NCBI GenBank assembly: GCA_937901285.1
Contig: CALCHI010000481.1
Coordinates: 1-5,641 of the forward strand
Reading direction: 5' to 3'
DNA from: UBA8437 sp003445035
GTDB lineage: Bacteria; Planctomycetota; Planctomycetia; Planctomycetales; Planctomycetaceae
DNA length: 5,641 bases
The notes beneath the pieces were generated by a model, which was not told the origin of the DNA, did no database searches, and saw nothing but the letters and a program-made list of their open reading frames with translations. The translations under genes were made by a program, and so were the position numbers. Shown here one piece after another: positions 1 through 5,641 of the stretch (the stretch's first letter is position 1; every line of letters starts with the position of its first letter).

Positions 1-529
1 GGATGATCTCGACCACGCGGCGATAGTTGTCGCTGGCGTGGATCTGGGTGCCCAGCTGGGTGGCCACACCCTTCTTCTTGGCGGCCTCGGCCAGGATTCG
101 GGCTTCGTGCACGGTGTGGGTCAGGGGCTTCTCGCAGTAAACGTGAAGGCCCTTGTTGATGGCCCGGATCGCAGCCGGAGCGTGGTGATGATCGGCGGTG
201 CCGACGACGACCGCATCAATTCGGCCAGCCTCGGTTTCGATCATTTCCCGGTAGTCGACATAGGTCCGGGCGTCCTTGAACTGCGACTTGGCTCGATCGA
301 GGTAGTTGGTGTCGATGTCGCACAGCGCGACAATGTTCTCGCCTTTGACACCGTTGATGTCGGCCGCAGCCCGGTTGGCCGTGCCCACGCAGGCAATCCG
401 CAACTTCTCATTCGGTGACCGTTCGGCCGCCATCGATCCACCGGTGAACACGCCAGCCGAGATGGCCACGGCGCCGGCACTGGTTGTCTGCAGGAATTCG
501 CGGCGGTTGACAGATTGCGATCGCGTCAT
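1..529 (-). CDS. Gfo/Idh/MocA family oxidoreductase, Tat-exported, C-terminus cut by window edge
   Basis: This reading frame starts at ATG 529-527 on the minus strand and is open for 176 codons to the left edge, so only the NAD(P)-binding half is present. The N-terminus carries a twin-arginine signal (NRREFLQ at residues 8-14, then a hydrophobic stretch to about residue 30 and a likely cleavage near SMAA, 32-35), so export to the periplasm in folded, cofactor-loaded form is expected. A Rossmann start follows (LRIACVGTANR, 43-53), then the second-strand acid (ALCDID, 68-73). The family signature EKP is at 133-135 in VYCEKPLTHTV, where the Lys is a family active-site residue. Family members oxidise or reduce sugars, polyols or related compounds; the substrate cannot be told here. 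The glycine motif is degenerate, with Ala where the second and third glycines usually stand. No clear Shine-Dalgarno precedes the start, but the Tat motif right after it supports this ATG. Family call is firm; function is open. Confidence 0.9.
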   Translation of the reverse strand, partial: MTRSQSVNRREFLQTTSAGAVAISAGVFTGGSMAAERSPNEKLRIACVGTANRAAADINGVKGENIVALCDIDTNYLDRAKSQFKDARTYVDYREMIETEAGRIDAVVVGTADHHHAPAAIRAINKGLHVYCEKPLTHTVHEARILAEAAKKKGVATQLGTQIHASDNYRRVVEII

Positions 530-701
530 GAGTGCGGTCCGTGATGAAAAAGTGGTTTGGATGCGTCCGCGTGTTTTGGAAAATTGTGGGGAGAAACCAA
601 CGGCTGAAGGTCACTTCACCATGGTCCTAGGATACCCCGGTTCCGGTGTGCAGGGAAAGGCGGGGTGGCGGATCGCAGGCCAAATTGGCATGACTTGTCG
701 A

Positions 702-1058
702 TTACAGCAGTTGGCGAACGTTTTCCGGGGGGCGGCCGAGAACGGCGGTGTCGCCTCGCACGACGATCGGACGCTCGATCAGAATCGGTTCCGCTGCCAT
801 GGCGACCAGCAATTGGCTTTCAGATAGCTCTGAGCCTGGAGGATCGAGCGCGGCGTAGGCGGCTTCCTTGTTGCGGATGAACTCTGACGGTTCGAGACCG
901 AGTTGATTGCCGAGCACCTGGAGTTCGACTGCCGTGGGCGGGTTGTCGAGGTACTCGATGACCCGGGGCGTGATGCCGGCGTCTTCGAGAATGGACAGCG
1001 TCTGGCGACTCTTGGAACACCTCGGGTTGTGATAGATCGTAATCTGGTCGGTGGCCAT
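702..1058 (-). CDS. arsC: ArsC/YfgD-family arsenate reductase-like protein (118 aa)
   Basis: A complete small cytoplasmic protein of the thioredoxin-fold ArsC family, glutaredoxin-dependent type. The N-terminal active site IYHNPRCSKSR (residues 8-18) contains the catalytic cysteine C14. The three arginines that bind the oxyanion in plasmid R773 ArsC (R60, R94, R107) have counterparts at R62 (FIRNKE), R96 (IERPIVV) and R109 (LGRPPENV). In characterised members arsenate forms an adduct on the cysteine and is reduced with glutathione and glutaredoxin. At 118 residues, ending just after the GRPPE motif, it resembles the short YfgD-like subgroup more than the roughly 140-residue plasmid ArsC, and arsenate activity is less certain for that subgroup. 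The start is supported by GAGGAA at 1064-1069, five bases upstream. The stop is TAA at 702-704. No arsR, arsenite pump or other arsenic gene is adjacent; 172 bases separate it from the downstream oxidoreductase on the same strand. Confidence 0.88.
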   Translation of the reverse strand: MATDQITIYHNPRCSKSRQTLSILEDAGITPRVIEYLDNPPTAVELQVLGNQLGLEPSEFIRNKEAAYAALDPPGSELSESQLLVAMAAEPILIERPIVVRGDTAVLGRPPENVRQLL

Positions 1059-1063
1059 TGGAA

Positions 1064-1069
1064 TTCCTC
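1064..1069 (-). promoter_or_regulatory. Ribosome binding site of the ArsC-like gene
   Basis: On the minus strand GAGGAA lies five bases before ATG 1058. It is the best Shine-Dalgarno match in the window and fixes the arsC start. Confidence 0.7.
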
Positions 1070-1250
1070 GGTCGGTCGATTCAGGAGTGGCGGAGACCCG
1101 CGGACCGGTTTCGTGCGAGACTGTAGCAACTGCAGTGCCGGATGTCTGTCGGCCGTACGCCTGTACGCAAAAACGAGCGCCGAATCAGCTATCCTTACAG
1201 TCCCCTGTGACGAGCCTGTGCCCTGTGCGGCTCGGTGACTCTCCCAGGCA

Positions 1251-1255
1251 AAGGA
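1251..1255 (+). promoter_or_regulatory. Ribosome binding site deciding the start of the cytochrome/DUF1549/DUF1553 gene
   Basis: AAGGA ends seven bases before ATG 1263 and only four before the in-frame GTG 1260; the next in-frame ATG is at 1269. Spacing favours ATG 1263 over the GTG, with a difference of only one residue. Confidence 0.6.
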
Positions 1256-1262
1256 CACTGTG

Positions 1263-3815
1263 ATGCTGATGGCCACACGGGATCTCCGATTTCACCAGCC
1301 CGCGTTGGTGATCGTTGTCTGCGCCCTGGCTGGAGTTGCGGGTGCGGAGGAGAAAGGGACGCCCCAGGGCCTTCGTTTTTTCGAACAGAAGATTCGTCCG
1401 GTGCTGGTCAGACAGTGTTATCAGTGTCATTCGGCTCGTGCGGCGACCTCCGGAAAATTGAAGGGGAAACTGAGATTGGACACGCGAGCGGGCACGCGTG
1501 CCGGCGGCGAGAGCGGTCCGTCTGTTGTGCCGGGCAAGCCAGGCGACAGCCTGTTGGTCGGAGCGTTGCGACACGAGTCATTCAAGATGCCTCCCAGCGG
1601 GAAGTTGCCCGCCGGGGTGATTGCCGATTTTGTTACCTGGATCAAGATGGGAGCGCCGGATCCGCGGGATGGTGATGCGAAGGTCGATTCGCCGCAGGAT
1701 CTGGTGGCGGCCCGAAAGCTCTGGGCGTTCCGGAAAGTGAAACGGCCACCGGTGCCGCGGAAATTGCGTCACCCGCAGTGGCCCCGCAGTGACCTGGACC
1801 GCCTGGTGCTCGCGACGCTGGAAACCCGGTCTTTGATTCCATCGGGAGATGCCGACCGTCGGACGTTGATTCGTCGGGCGGCCTACGACGTGATCGGTCT
1901 TCCGCCGACACGCGAGGAAGTGGAGGTGTTCCTCGCAGACCGTCAGCCGGGCGCCTTTCAACGTGTGGTCGATCGGTTGTTGGCGTCACCCGATTTCGGT
2001 GTCCGCTGGGCTCGTCACTGGCTCGACAACGTGAGGTACTCGCTCGACGACCCGACCTGTGCGGCCAACAAGAACGAGAACTTCTCGATCAGCTCCTACC
2101 GTGACTGGGTTGTCCGGTCGTTGAATCGTGACCTCCCGTACGACGAATTCGTCAGGCTGCAGGTTGCGGGCGACCTGCAGATGGCCGATGAACCCGGGGC
2201 CCTGAATGCTGATGGGCTGACAGCGACGGGGATCTGGGGGTTGGCTCACCTGGTCGAGGGCAATGACAAGGAGAAGGTCCTGGCCGACTGCATCGATGAA
2301 CAACTCGACGTCCTGGGACGGACGTTCCTGGGACTGACAATCTCGTGTGCCCGGTGTCACGACCACAAGTTCGATCCGATCTCGCAGAAGGACTACTACG
2401 CCCTGGCCGGGATCTTCTACAGCAGTCACATGTTCACATTCCAGGGCAGTGCCCGGTTGCGTCGACGGATTGAGCAGCCGTTGGTGGCTGACGAAGCCGC
2501 CCTGCACCAGTGGCGGGTGAAGAAGTCGGTCCTCGACGGACTGGAAGCGTCCATCAAGGCGCTGGACAAGAAACTCGGCAAGACACGCGAGCTGGCCCAG
2601 GTCAAACAGGAACTGGCCGCGGCTCGTCAGCGACAAAAGAGCGAGCCGGACGAGAAACGAAAAGCGGAAGTCGACAAGCAGGTCAAATCGCTCCTGAAAA
2701 AGGTGGCGGCCCTGTTGGCTGACCGGAAGAAGAACCGTTGGACCTTCGATCCGGCAGGACTGGCACGGCGTGCCGGGTTGATCGCCGAACGCGACCGGCT
2801 CCGTCCGGGGGTGTCGGCTGTGGTGTCTCGGATGGTCATCCGCGAGGGGCCGGTGCCCGGGACGCGGCACAAGCGGGTCGGCGACACGCGGCTGTTTGTT
2901 CGCGGCAATCACCTCAAACCTGGCCGCACCGTGCGGCGAGGTTTTCCCGAGGTGTTTGCTGAGAGCGTGTCGGGCGGTCCGCGGATCAACGGAAGTGGTC
3001 GTCGGGAACTGGCCGAGTGGCTGACCCGTCCCGATCACCCACTCACCGCACGGGTGATGGCCAACCGGGTGTGGCAGCACCTGGTGGGGGTGGGCATCGT
3101 GGAAACTCCCAGCAACTTCGGTCGCCTGGGACGACCGCCGACTCATCCCGACGTTCTCGACTGGCTGGCGGTCGAGTTTGTCGAATCGGGATGGTCGGTC
3201 AAGGCGCTGGTGCGACAGATCATGACGTCCAGCGTCTACCGGCAGACCAGCCTGTCGTCGGTGGAGGGTCGGCGTCGCGATCCTCGCAACAGGTGGTTGA
3301 GCCGGATGAACCGGAAGAGGCTGGATGCGGAGGCTTTGAAGGACACATTGCTCTGGCATGCGGGCGAGGTCCGCCGTGCGAGGGTGCCGGGATGGACCGG
3401 GTCGAAGCGATCGCTGTTTGCGGCACCGACCCGCAGTGCTCCGGATCCGTTTCTGAGTCTTTTTGACGGCCCGGACCCCCACCTGGTTGTTCCGCGGCGG
3501 GCCGATTCAACCTCGGCCCCTCAGTCGCTGTTCATGATGAACAATCCGGCCGTGTTTTCGACGGCCAAGACCATGATCGGACGGCTGCTGAAAACGCGAC
3601 GGACGGACGGGTTTCTGGTGGACGTGTTGTACCGGCGGATCGTGGGCCGGCCGCCCAGCGAGGAAGAACAACGATTGGCCGTGCGGACACTTGACGAAGC
3701 TCGCGAAGTGCGTCGACGTCTGTCGGAGGCGAAGCCGGCCGGCGGCGACGGAGGTCCCTGGGAGGACCTGTGCATGGCTCTGCTCTGCAGCAACGAGTTC
3801 ATCTATGTCGACTGA
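1263..3815 (+). CDS. Secreted planctomycete cytochrome C / DUF1549 / DUF1553 (PSCyt1-PSCyt2-PSD1) protein
   Basis: An 850-residue exported protein of a family expanded in Planctomycetota; its biochemical role is not established. A Sec-type signal peptide occupies residues 1-28 (hydrophobic ALVIVVCALAGVAG, then AGA before EEK). The N-terminal cytochrome C domain has the heme site CYQCH at 52-56 and a plausible distal Met ligand in KMPPSGKLP at 108-116. DUF1549 spans roughly 174-390, including a second CxxCH in CARCHDHKFDP (362-372) followed by YYALAGIFYSS. A charged, Lys/Glu/Ala-rich segment at about 415-490 is predicted by eye to be coiled coil and links to DUF1553 at about 575-850, with ELAEWLTRPDHPLTARVMANRV split over 582-603, then NRVWQHLVGVGIVETPSNFG, NRKRLDAEALKDTLL and the C-terminal LCSNEFIYVD. 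Heme attachment implies a periplasmic location. Its stop overlaps the next gene by 11 bases, so the pair is an operon. ATG 1263 was chosen for its ribosome-site spacing; GTG 1260 is possible. Confidence 0.95.
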   Translation: MLMATRDLRFHQPALVIVVCALAGVAGAEEKGTPQGLRFFEQKIRPVLVRQCYQCHSARAATSGKLKGKLRLDTRAGTRAGGESGPSVVPGKPGDSLLVGALRHESFKMPPSGKLPAGVIADFVTWIKMGAPDPRDGDAKVDSPQDLVAARKLWAFRKVKRPPVPRKLRHPQWPRSDLDRLVLATLETRSLIPSGDADRRTLIRRAAYDVIGLPPTREEVEVFLADRQPGAFQRVVDRLLASPDFGVRWARHWLDNVRYSLDDPTCAANKNENFSISSYRDWVVRSLNRDLPYDEFVRLQVAGDLQMADEPGALNADGLTATGIWGLAHLVEGNDKEKVLADCIDEQLDVLGRTFLGLTISCARCHDHKFDPISQKDYYALAGIFYSSHMFTFQGSARLRRRIEQPLVADEAALHQWRVKKSVLDGLEASIKALDKKLGKTRELAQVKQELAAARQRQKSEPDEKRKAEVDKQVKSLLKKVAALLADRKKNRWTFDPAGLARRAGLIAERDRLRPGVSAVVSRMVIREGPVPGTRHKRVGDTRLFVRGNHLKPGRTVRRGFPEVFAESVSGGPRINGSGRRELAEWLTRPDHPLTARVMANRVWQHLVGVGIVETPSNFGRLGRPPTHPDVLDWLAVEFVESGWSVKALVRQIMTSSVYRQTSLSSVEGRRRDPRNRWLSRMNRKRLDAEALKDTLLWHAGEVRRARVPGWTGSKRSLFAAPTRSAPDPFLSLFDGPDPHLVVPRRADSTSAPQSLFMMNNPAVFSTAKTMIGRLLKTRRTDGFLVDVLYRRIVGRPPSEEEQRLAVRTLDEAREVRRRLSEAKPAGGDGGPWEDLCMALLCSNEFIYVD
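3805..3815 (+). other. 11-base start/stop overlap of the operon pair
   Basis: The sequence ATGTCGACTGA holds the DUF1501 start codon and, in another frame, the last codons and TGA stop of the upstream gene. With only a weak purine stretch (ACGAG) upstream, the second gene is probably translated by ribosomes finishing the first, keeping the two products in a fixed ratio. Confidence 0.75.
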
Positions 3816-5205
3816 TCATCGCAAGAAGAGAGCGGACGAGTTTCGGGTCAACCGTCGCGGGCTCTTGCGGCGCGCGTCGGCCGGATTCCCGTTGCTGTCG
3901 CTTTACGGGTTGTTGTCCCAGGAGGCGCGGTCTGCGGCGGTGAGCCGTAATCCCCTGTCTCCTCGTCAGCCTCACCACGCTCCCCGGGCGAAAAGCGTGA
4001 TTTTCCTTTTCATGGGCGGCGGGCCGTCACAGGTCGATCTGTTCGACCCGAAGCCGAAACTGGCCGACCACACGAAGATTCCGATCAAGCTGCCGAGAAT
4101 CACCAGGGACGCGACGCCCAACTGCCGCCCGTCTCCCTTCAAGTTCCAGCGACATGGCGAATCGGGGGCGTGGTTCAGTGAGTTGATGCCGCAACTGTCG
4201 CGATATGCCGATGACCTGTGCATCGTGCGGTCGGTGCACTGTGACCAGATCGAGCACAGCGGAGCGATCCGCCAGATGACGACCGGCGACGGTGTGCTGC
4301 CTCGCCCCAGTGTGGGGGCCTGGTCCCTGTACGGTCTGGGCAGCGAGAACGACAGCCTGCCCGGGTTTGTGTCGATCAGTCGCCAGAGCAACCTGGCTGG
4401 GAAGGTGATCCACGGATCGTCGTTCCTTCCGGCCGCCTTCGAGGGAACGTCGATTCCGGACGTCAAGAAACCGATCGAAAATCTGTCGATGCCGGTGCCC
4501 CGCGAGATCCAGGCCACTCGCCTGGCAGCGATTCGTCGGCTGGCCGCGGTGTACCGCCGTCGCCGGGAGGACGACAGCCGACTCGACGCGCGGCTGGCGG
4601 CCTACGAGCTTGCCTTCCGCATGCAGACCCGTGCCCCCGAAGCGTTTGACCTGTCCCGGGAAAGTCGGACGACCCAGGACCTTTACGGGCTCGGCCAGAA
4701 GGACACCGATGAATACGGTCGGCAGTGCCTGCTGGCGCGGCGTCTCGTGGAACGCGGCGTCCGCTTCGTCGTGGCCAACGTCGACAACCAGTGGGACGCC
4801 CACGGAAATGTCCGCGATCACGAGAAGACATCGCGGCAGACCGACCGGCCGGTGGCAGCGTTGATCGCCGACTTGAAATCACGTGGGTTGCTGGACCAGA
4901 CGCTCATCGTGTGGGGAGGCGAATTCGGAAGGACACCGACCGGGCAGGGTGGGGGGCGTGATCATCATCCCTACGGCTTCACCATGTGGTTGGCCGGAGG
5001 AGGAGTTCGTGGGGGAATGACCTACGGGGCGACAGACGACTTCGGGTTCTTTGCCGTGGAGGACAAGGTGCACGTGCACGATCTGCACGCGACGATGTTG
5101 CACCTGATCGGTCTCGACCACGAGGCGTTGACCTACCGCTACAGCGGCCGCGACTTCAGGCTCACCGATGTCTACGGACGCGTGGTGAGTGAAATCCTGG
5201 CCTGA
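3805..5205 (+). CDS. DUF1501 domain protein with Tat signal (alkaline phosphatase/sulfatase-like fold)
   Basis: A 466-residue exported protein of the DUF1501 family, usually the partner of DUF1549/DUF1553 proteins in planctomycetes. The N-terminus has a twin-arginine motif (VNRRGLLRR, residues 15-23) and a hydrophobic stretch ending near residue 37, so folded export is expected. Family motifs appear in order: FMGGGPSQVDLFDPKP (69-84), a region with VRSVHCDQIEHSGA (141-154) and RPSVGAWSLYGLGS (167-180), WDAHGN (330-335), VWGGEFGRTP (369-378), GRDHHPYGF (384-392), HVHDLHATMLHLIGLDHE (423-440) and YSGRDFRLTDVYG (446-458). The conserved Asp, His and Glu residues fit metal binding as in the alkaline phosphatase/sulfatase superfamily, but no substrate is established. 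The frame stays open further upstream to 3691, but ATG 3805 is preferred because the Tat signal follows it and it overlaps the preceding stop in the usual coupled manner. No strong ribosome site precedes it, which fits translational coupling. Confidence 0.93.
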   Translation: MSTDHRKKRADEFRVNRRGLLRRASAGFPLLSLYGLLSQEARSAAVSRNPLSPRQPHHAPRAKSVIFLFMGGGPSQVDLFDPKPKLADHTKIPIKLPRITRDATPNCRPSPFKFQRHGESGAWFSELMPQLSRYADDLCIVRSVHCDQIEHSGAIRQMTTGDGVLPRPSVGAWSLYGLGSENDSLPGFVSISRQSNLAGKVIHGSSFLPAAFEGTSIPDVKKPIENLSMPVPREIQATRLAAIRRLAAVYRRRREDDSRLDARLAAYELAFRMQTRAPEAFDLSRESRTTQDLYGLGQKDTDEYGRQCLLARRLVERGVRFVVANVDNQWDAHGNVRDHEKTSRQTDRPVAALIADLKSRGLLDQTLIVWGGEFGRTPTGQGGGRDHHPYGFTMWLAGGGVRGGMTYGATDDFGFFAVEDKVHVHDLHATMLHLIGLDHEALTYRYSGRDFRLTDVYGRVVSEILA

Positions 5206-5217
5206 GGAGTGTCGCGT

Positions 5218-5641
5218 TCAGCGGGTCTCCGGCAATTGCCAACGCACGACCTCCGCGTGTTTGACGTTCTTGGCGTCGCGGTAGGTGTAGGCGGTGATCA
5301 GTGTTCCGTCCTTCAGGACGATCGTCGGCCCGAACCCGCCGCCGCTCTTCATTCCCTTGGGCGTTTTGGTTTCCAGGAGCAGCTCGTCGTGCTTCATGTC
5401 GAAGCGAAAGCCGTCACGGGTCTCTCGTCCCAGTACGGCCCGGACACCCAGTTGCGGGGCAATGGCCCGTTGCGTGAAGGTCAACAGCAGCCGGTTGGAG
5501 CCGAGGCGAGCGATGGAGGGATACATCTGCCCGTAGCGGCCCAGGTCGCGGACGAATTTCCATTTGTGGCCAGCGTCATCGGAGGTGTAGGTCAGCATCC
5601 GTTCCGACTGGTCACTGCTGCCCGGGTCCTTGGTGCCCTTG
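5218..5641 (-). CDS. Sialidase/BNR-repeat family protein, C-terminal 140 residues (N-terminus beyond window)
   Basis: The minus-strand frame is open from the right edge to TGA at 5220-5218, giving the last 140 residues. An Asp-box fits the SxDxGxxW pattern exactly (SDDAGHKW, encoded around 5564-5587), the hallmark turn of sialidase-type beta-propeller blades. Further blade-like strands follow (PSIARLGSNRLLLTFTQR; then GGGFGPTIVLKDGTLITAYTY), ending in HAEVVRWQLPE, which resembles the C-terminus of planctomycete exo-alpha-sialidase-like proteins. An internal ATG at 5598 is not the start: the 14 upstream codons to the edge are open and the Asp-box directly follows it, so the propeller must begin further upstream. 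True sialidases release sialic acid from glycans, but many planctomycete members are uncharacterised and may act on other sugars. The catalytic Arg and Tyr residues cannot be checked here. It converges on the DUF1501 gene with 12 bases between stops. Confidence 0.82.
   Translation of the reverse strand, partial: KGTKDPGSSDQSERMLTYTSDDAGHKWKFVRDLGRYGQMYPSIARLGSNRLLLTFTQRAIAPQLGVRAVLGRETRDGFRFDMKHDELLLETKTPKGMKSGGGFGPTIVLKDGTLITAYTYRDAKNVKHAEVVRWQLPETR

Larger units (their letters stand above)
1059..1262. promoter_or_regulatory. Divergent intergenic region between arsC and the cytochrome/DUF1501 operon
   Basis: This 204-base stretch separates two genes transcribed away from each other, so it should hold both promoters. 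I see no convincing sigma-70 box pair on either strand; TATCCT at 1190-1195 is a possible -10 for the rightward operon but lacks a good -35. The most structured part is at 1154-1168, where GTACGC occurs twice two bases apart, which also forms an inverted repeat. It might be an operator, but this rests on sequence pattern only. The short reading frames crossing this stretch resemble no known protein. Confidence 0.5.

Noticed and set aside
625..665. Palindrome TCCTAGGA (625-632) and CCCCG/CGGGG arms (635-639, 661-665) between arsC and the oxidoreductase gene as a possible terminator or operator
   Set aside because: The arms are only five bases with a 21-base loop and no U-run follows on either strand. 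The palindrome alone is too short to call.
779..1276. A 165-codon minus-strand frame overlapping arsC and the divergent intergenic region
   Set aside because: It overlaps the clear ArsC-like gene in another frame and would also overlap the start of the rightward operon. Its sequence is low in motifs and Arg/Ser/Pro-rich.
1986..3482. A 498-codon open frame on the minus strand, antisense to the cytochrome/DUF1549/DUF1553 gene
   Set aside because: It lies wholly within a gene with clear family motifs. Its translation shows no recognisable domain and is rich in Arg, Pro, Gln and Val. Long antisense frames are common in GC-rich coding DNA.
3691..3804. N-terminal extension of the DUF1501 frame to ATG 3691
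   Set aside because: It would place 38 unrelated residues before the Tat signal and overlap the upstream gene by 125 bases. The start at 3805 puts the twin-arginine motif at the expected distance.
4027..4821. A 264-codon minus-strand frame antisense to the DUF1501 gene
   Set aside because: Same explanation: it mirrors a well-supported gene, has no recognisable motif and no ribosome site of note.
5218..5598. ATG 5598 as the start of a short complete 126-residue protein
   Set aside because: The frame is open through to the window edge and the Asp-box begins a few residues after this ATG, so it is an internal methionine of a larger propeller protein.

Overview
This GC-rich window looks like a piece of a Planctomycetota chromosome. 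The strongest evidence is the central gene pair: a large secreted protein with the planctomycete cytochrome C, DUF1549 and DUF1553 domains, followed directly by a DUF1501 protein with a twin-arginine signal. These families are greatly expanded in planctomycetes and uncommon elsewhere. The flanking genes fit too: a Tat-exported Gfo/Idh/MocA oxidoreductase and a sialidase/BNR-type protein are typical planctomycete accessory genes. No RNA gene, mobile element, CRISPR array or prophage feature is visible.

Layout. From 1 to 529 on the minus strand lies the N-terminal part of a Gfo/Idh/MocA oxidoreductase, which runs off the left edge. Upstream of it on the same strand, 702-1058, is a short ArsC/YfgD-type reductase. 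The region 1059-1262 is a divergent intergenic stretch that must carry the leftward arsC promoter and the rightward promoter of the cytochrome gene. From 1263 to 5205 on the plus strand is a two-gene operon whose reading frames overlap by 11 bases. From 5218 to the right edge, on the minus strand, is the C-terminal part of a sialidase-like protein whose start lies outside the window. It converges on the operon with only 12 bases between the two stop codons.

How the genes may work together. The operon pair is very probably one functional unit in the periplasm: a c-type cytochrome protein (Sec export, heme attachment outside the cytoplasm) and a Tat-exported protein of the alkaline phosphatase/sulfatase-like fold. 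The biochemical role of these families is not established. The exported oxidoreductase and the sialidase-like protein make glycan or sugar processing a reasonable theme for the neighbourhood, but this is inference from context. The ArsC-like protein has no arsenic-resistance neighbours in view and looks like an unrelated housekeeping gene. Overall this is a fairly ordinary planctomycete region built from families of unknown function. I found no convincing new system.
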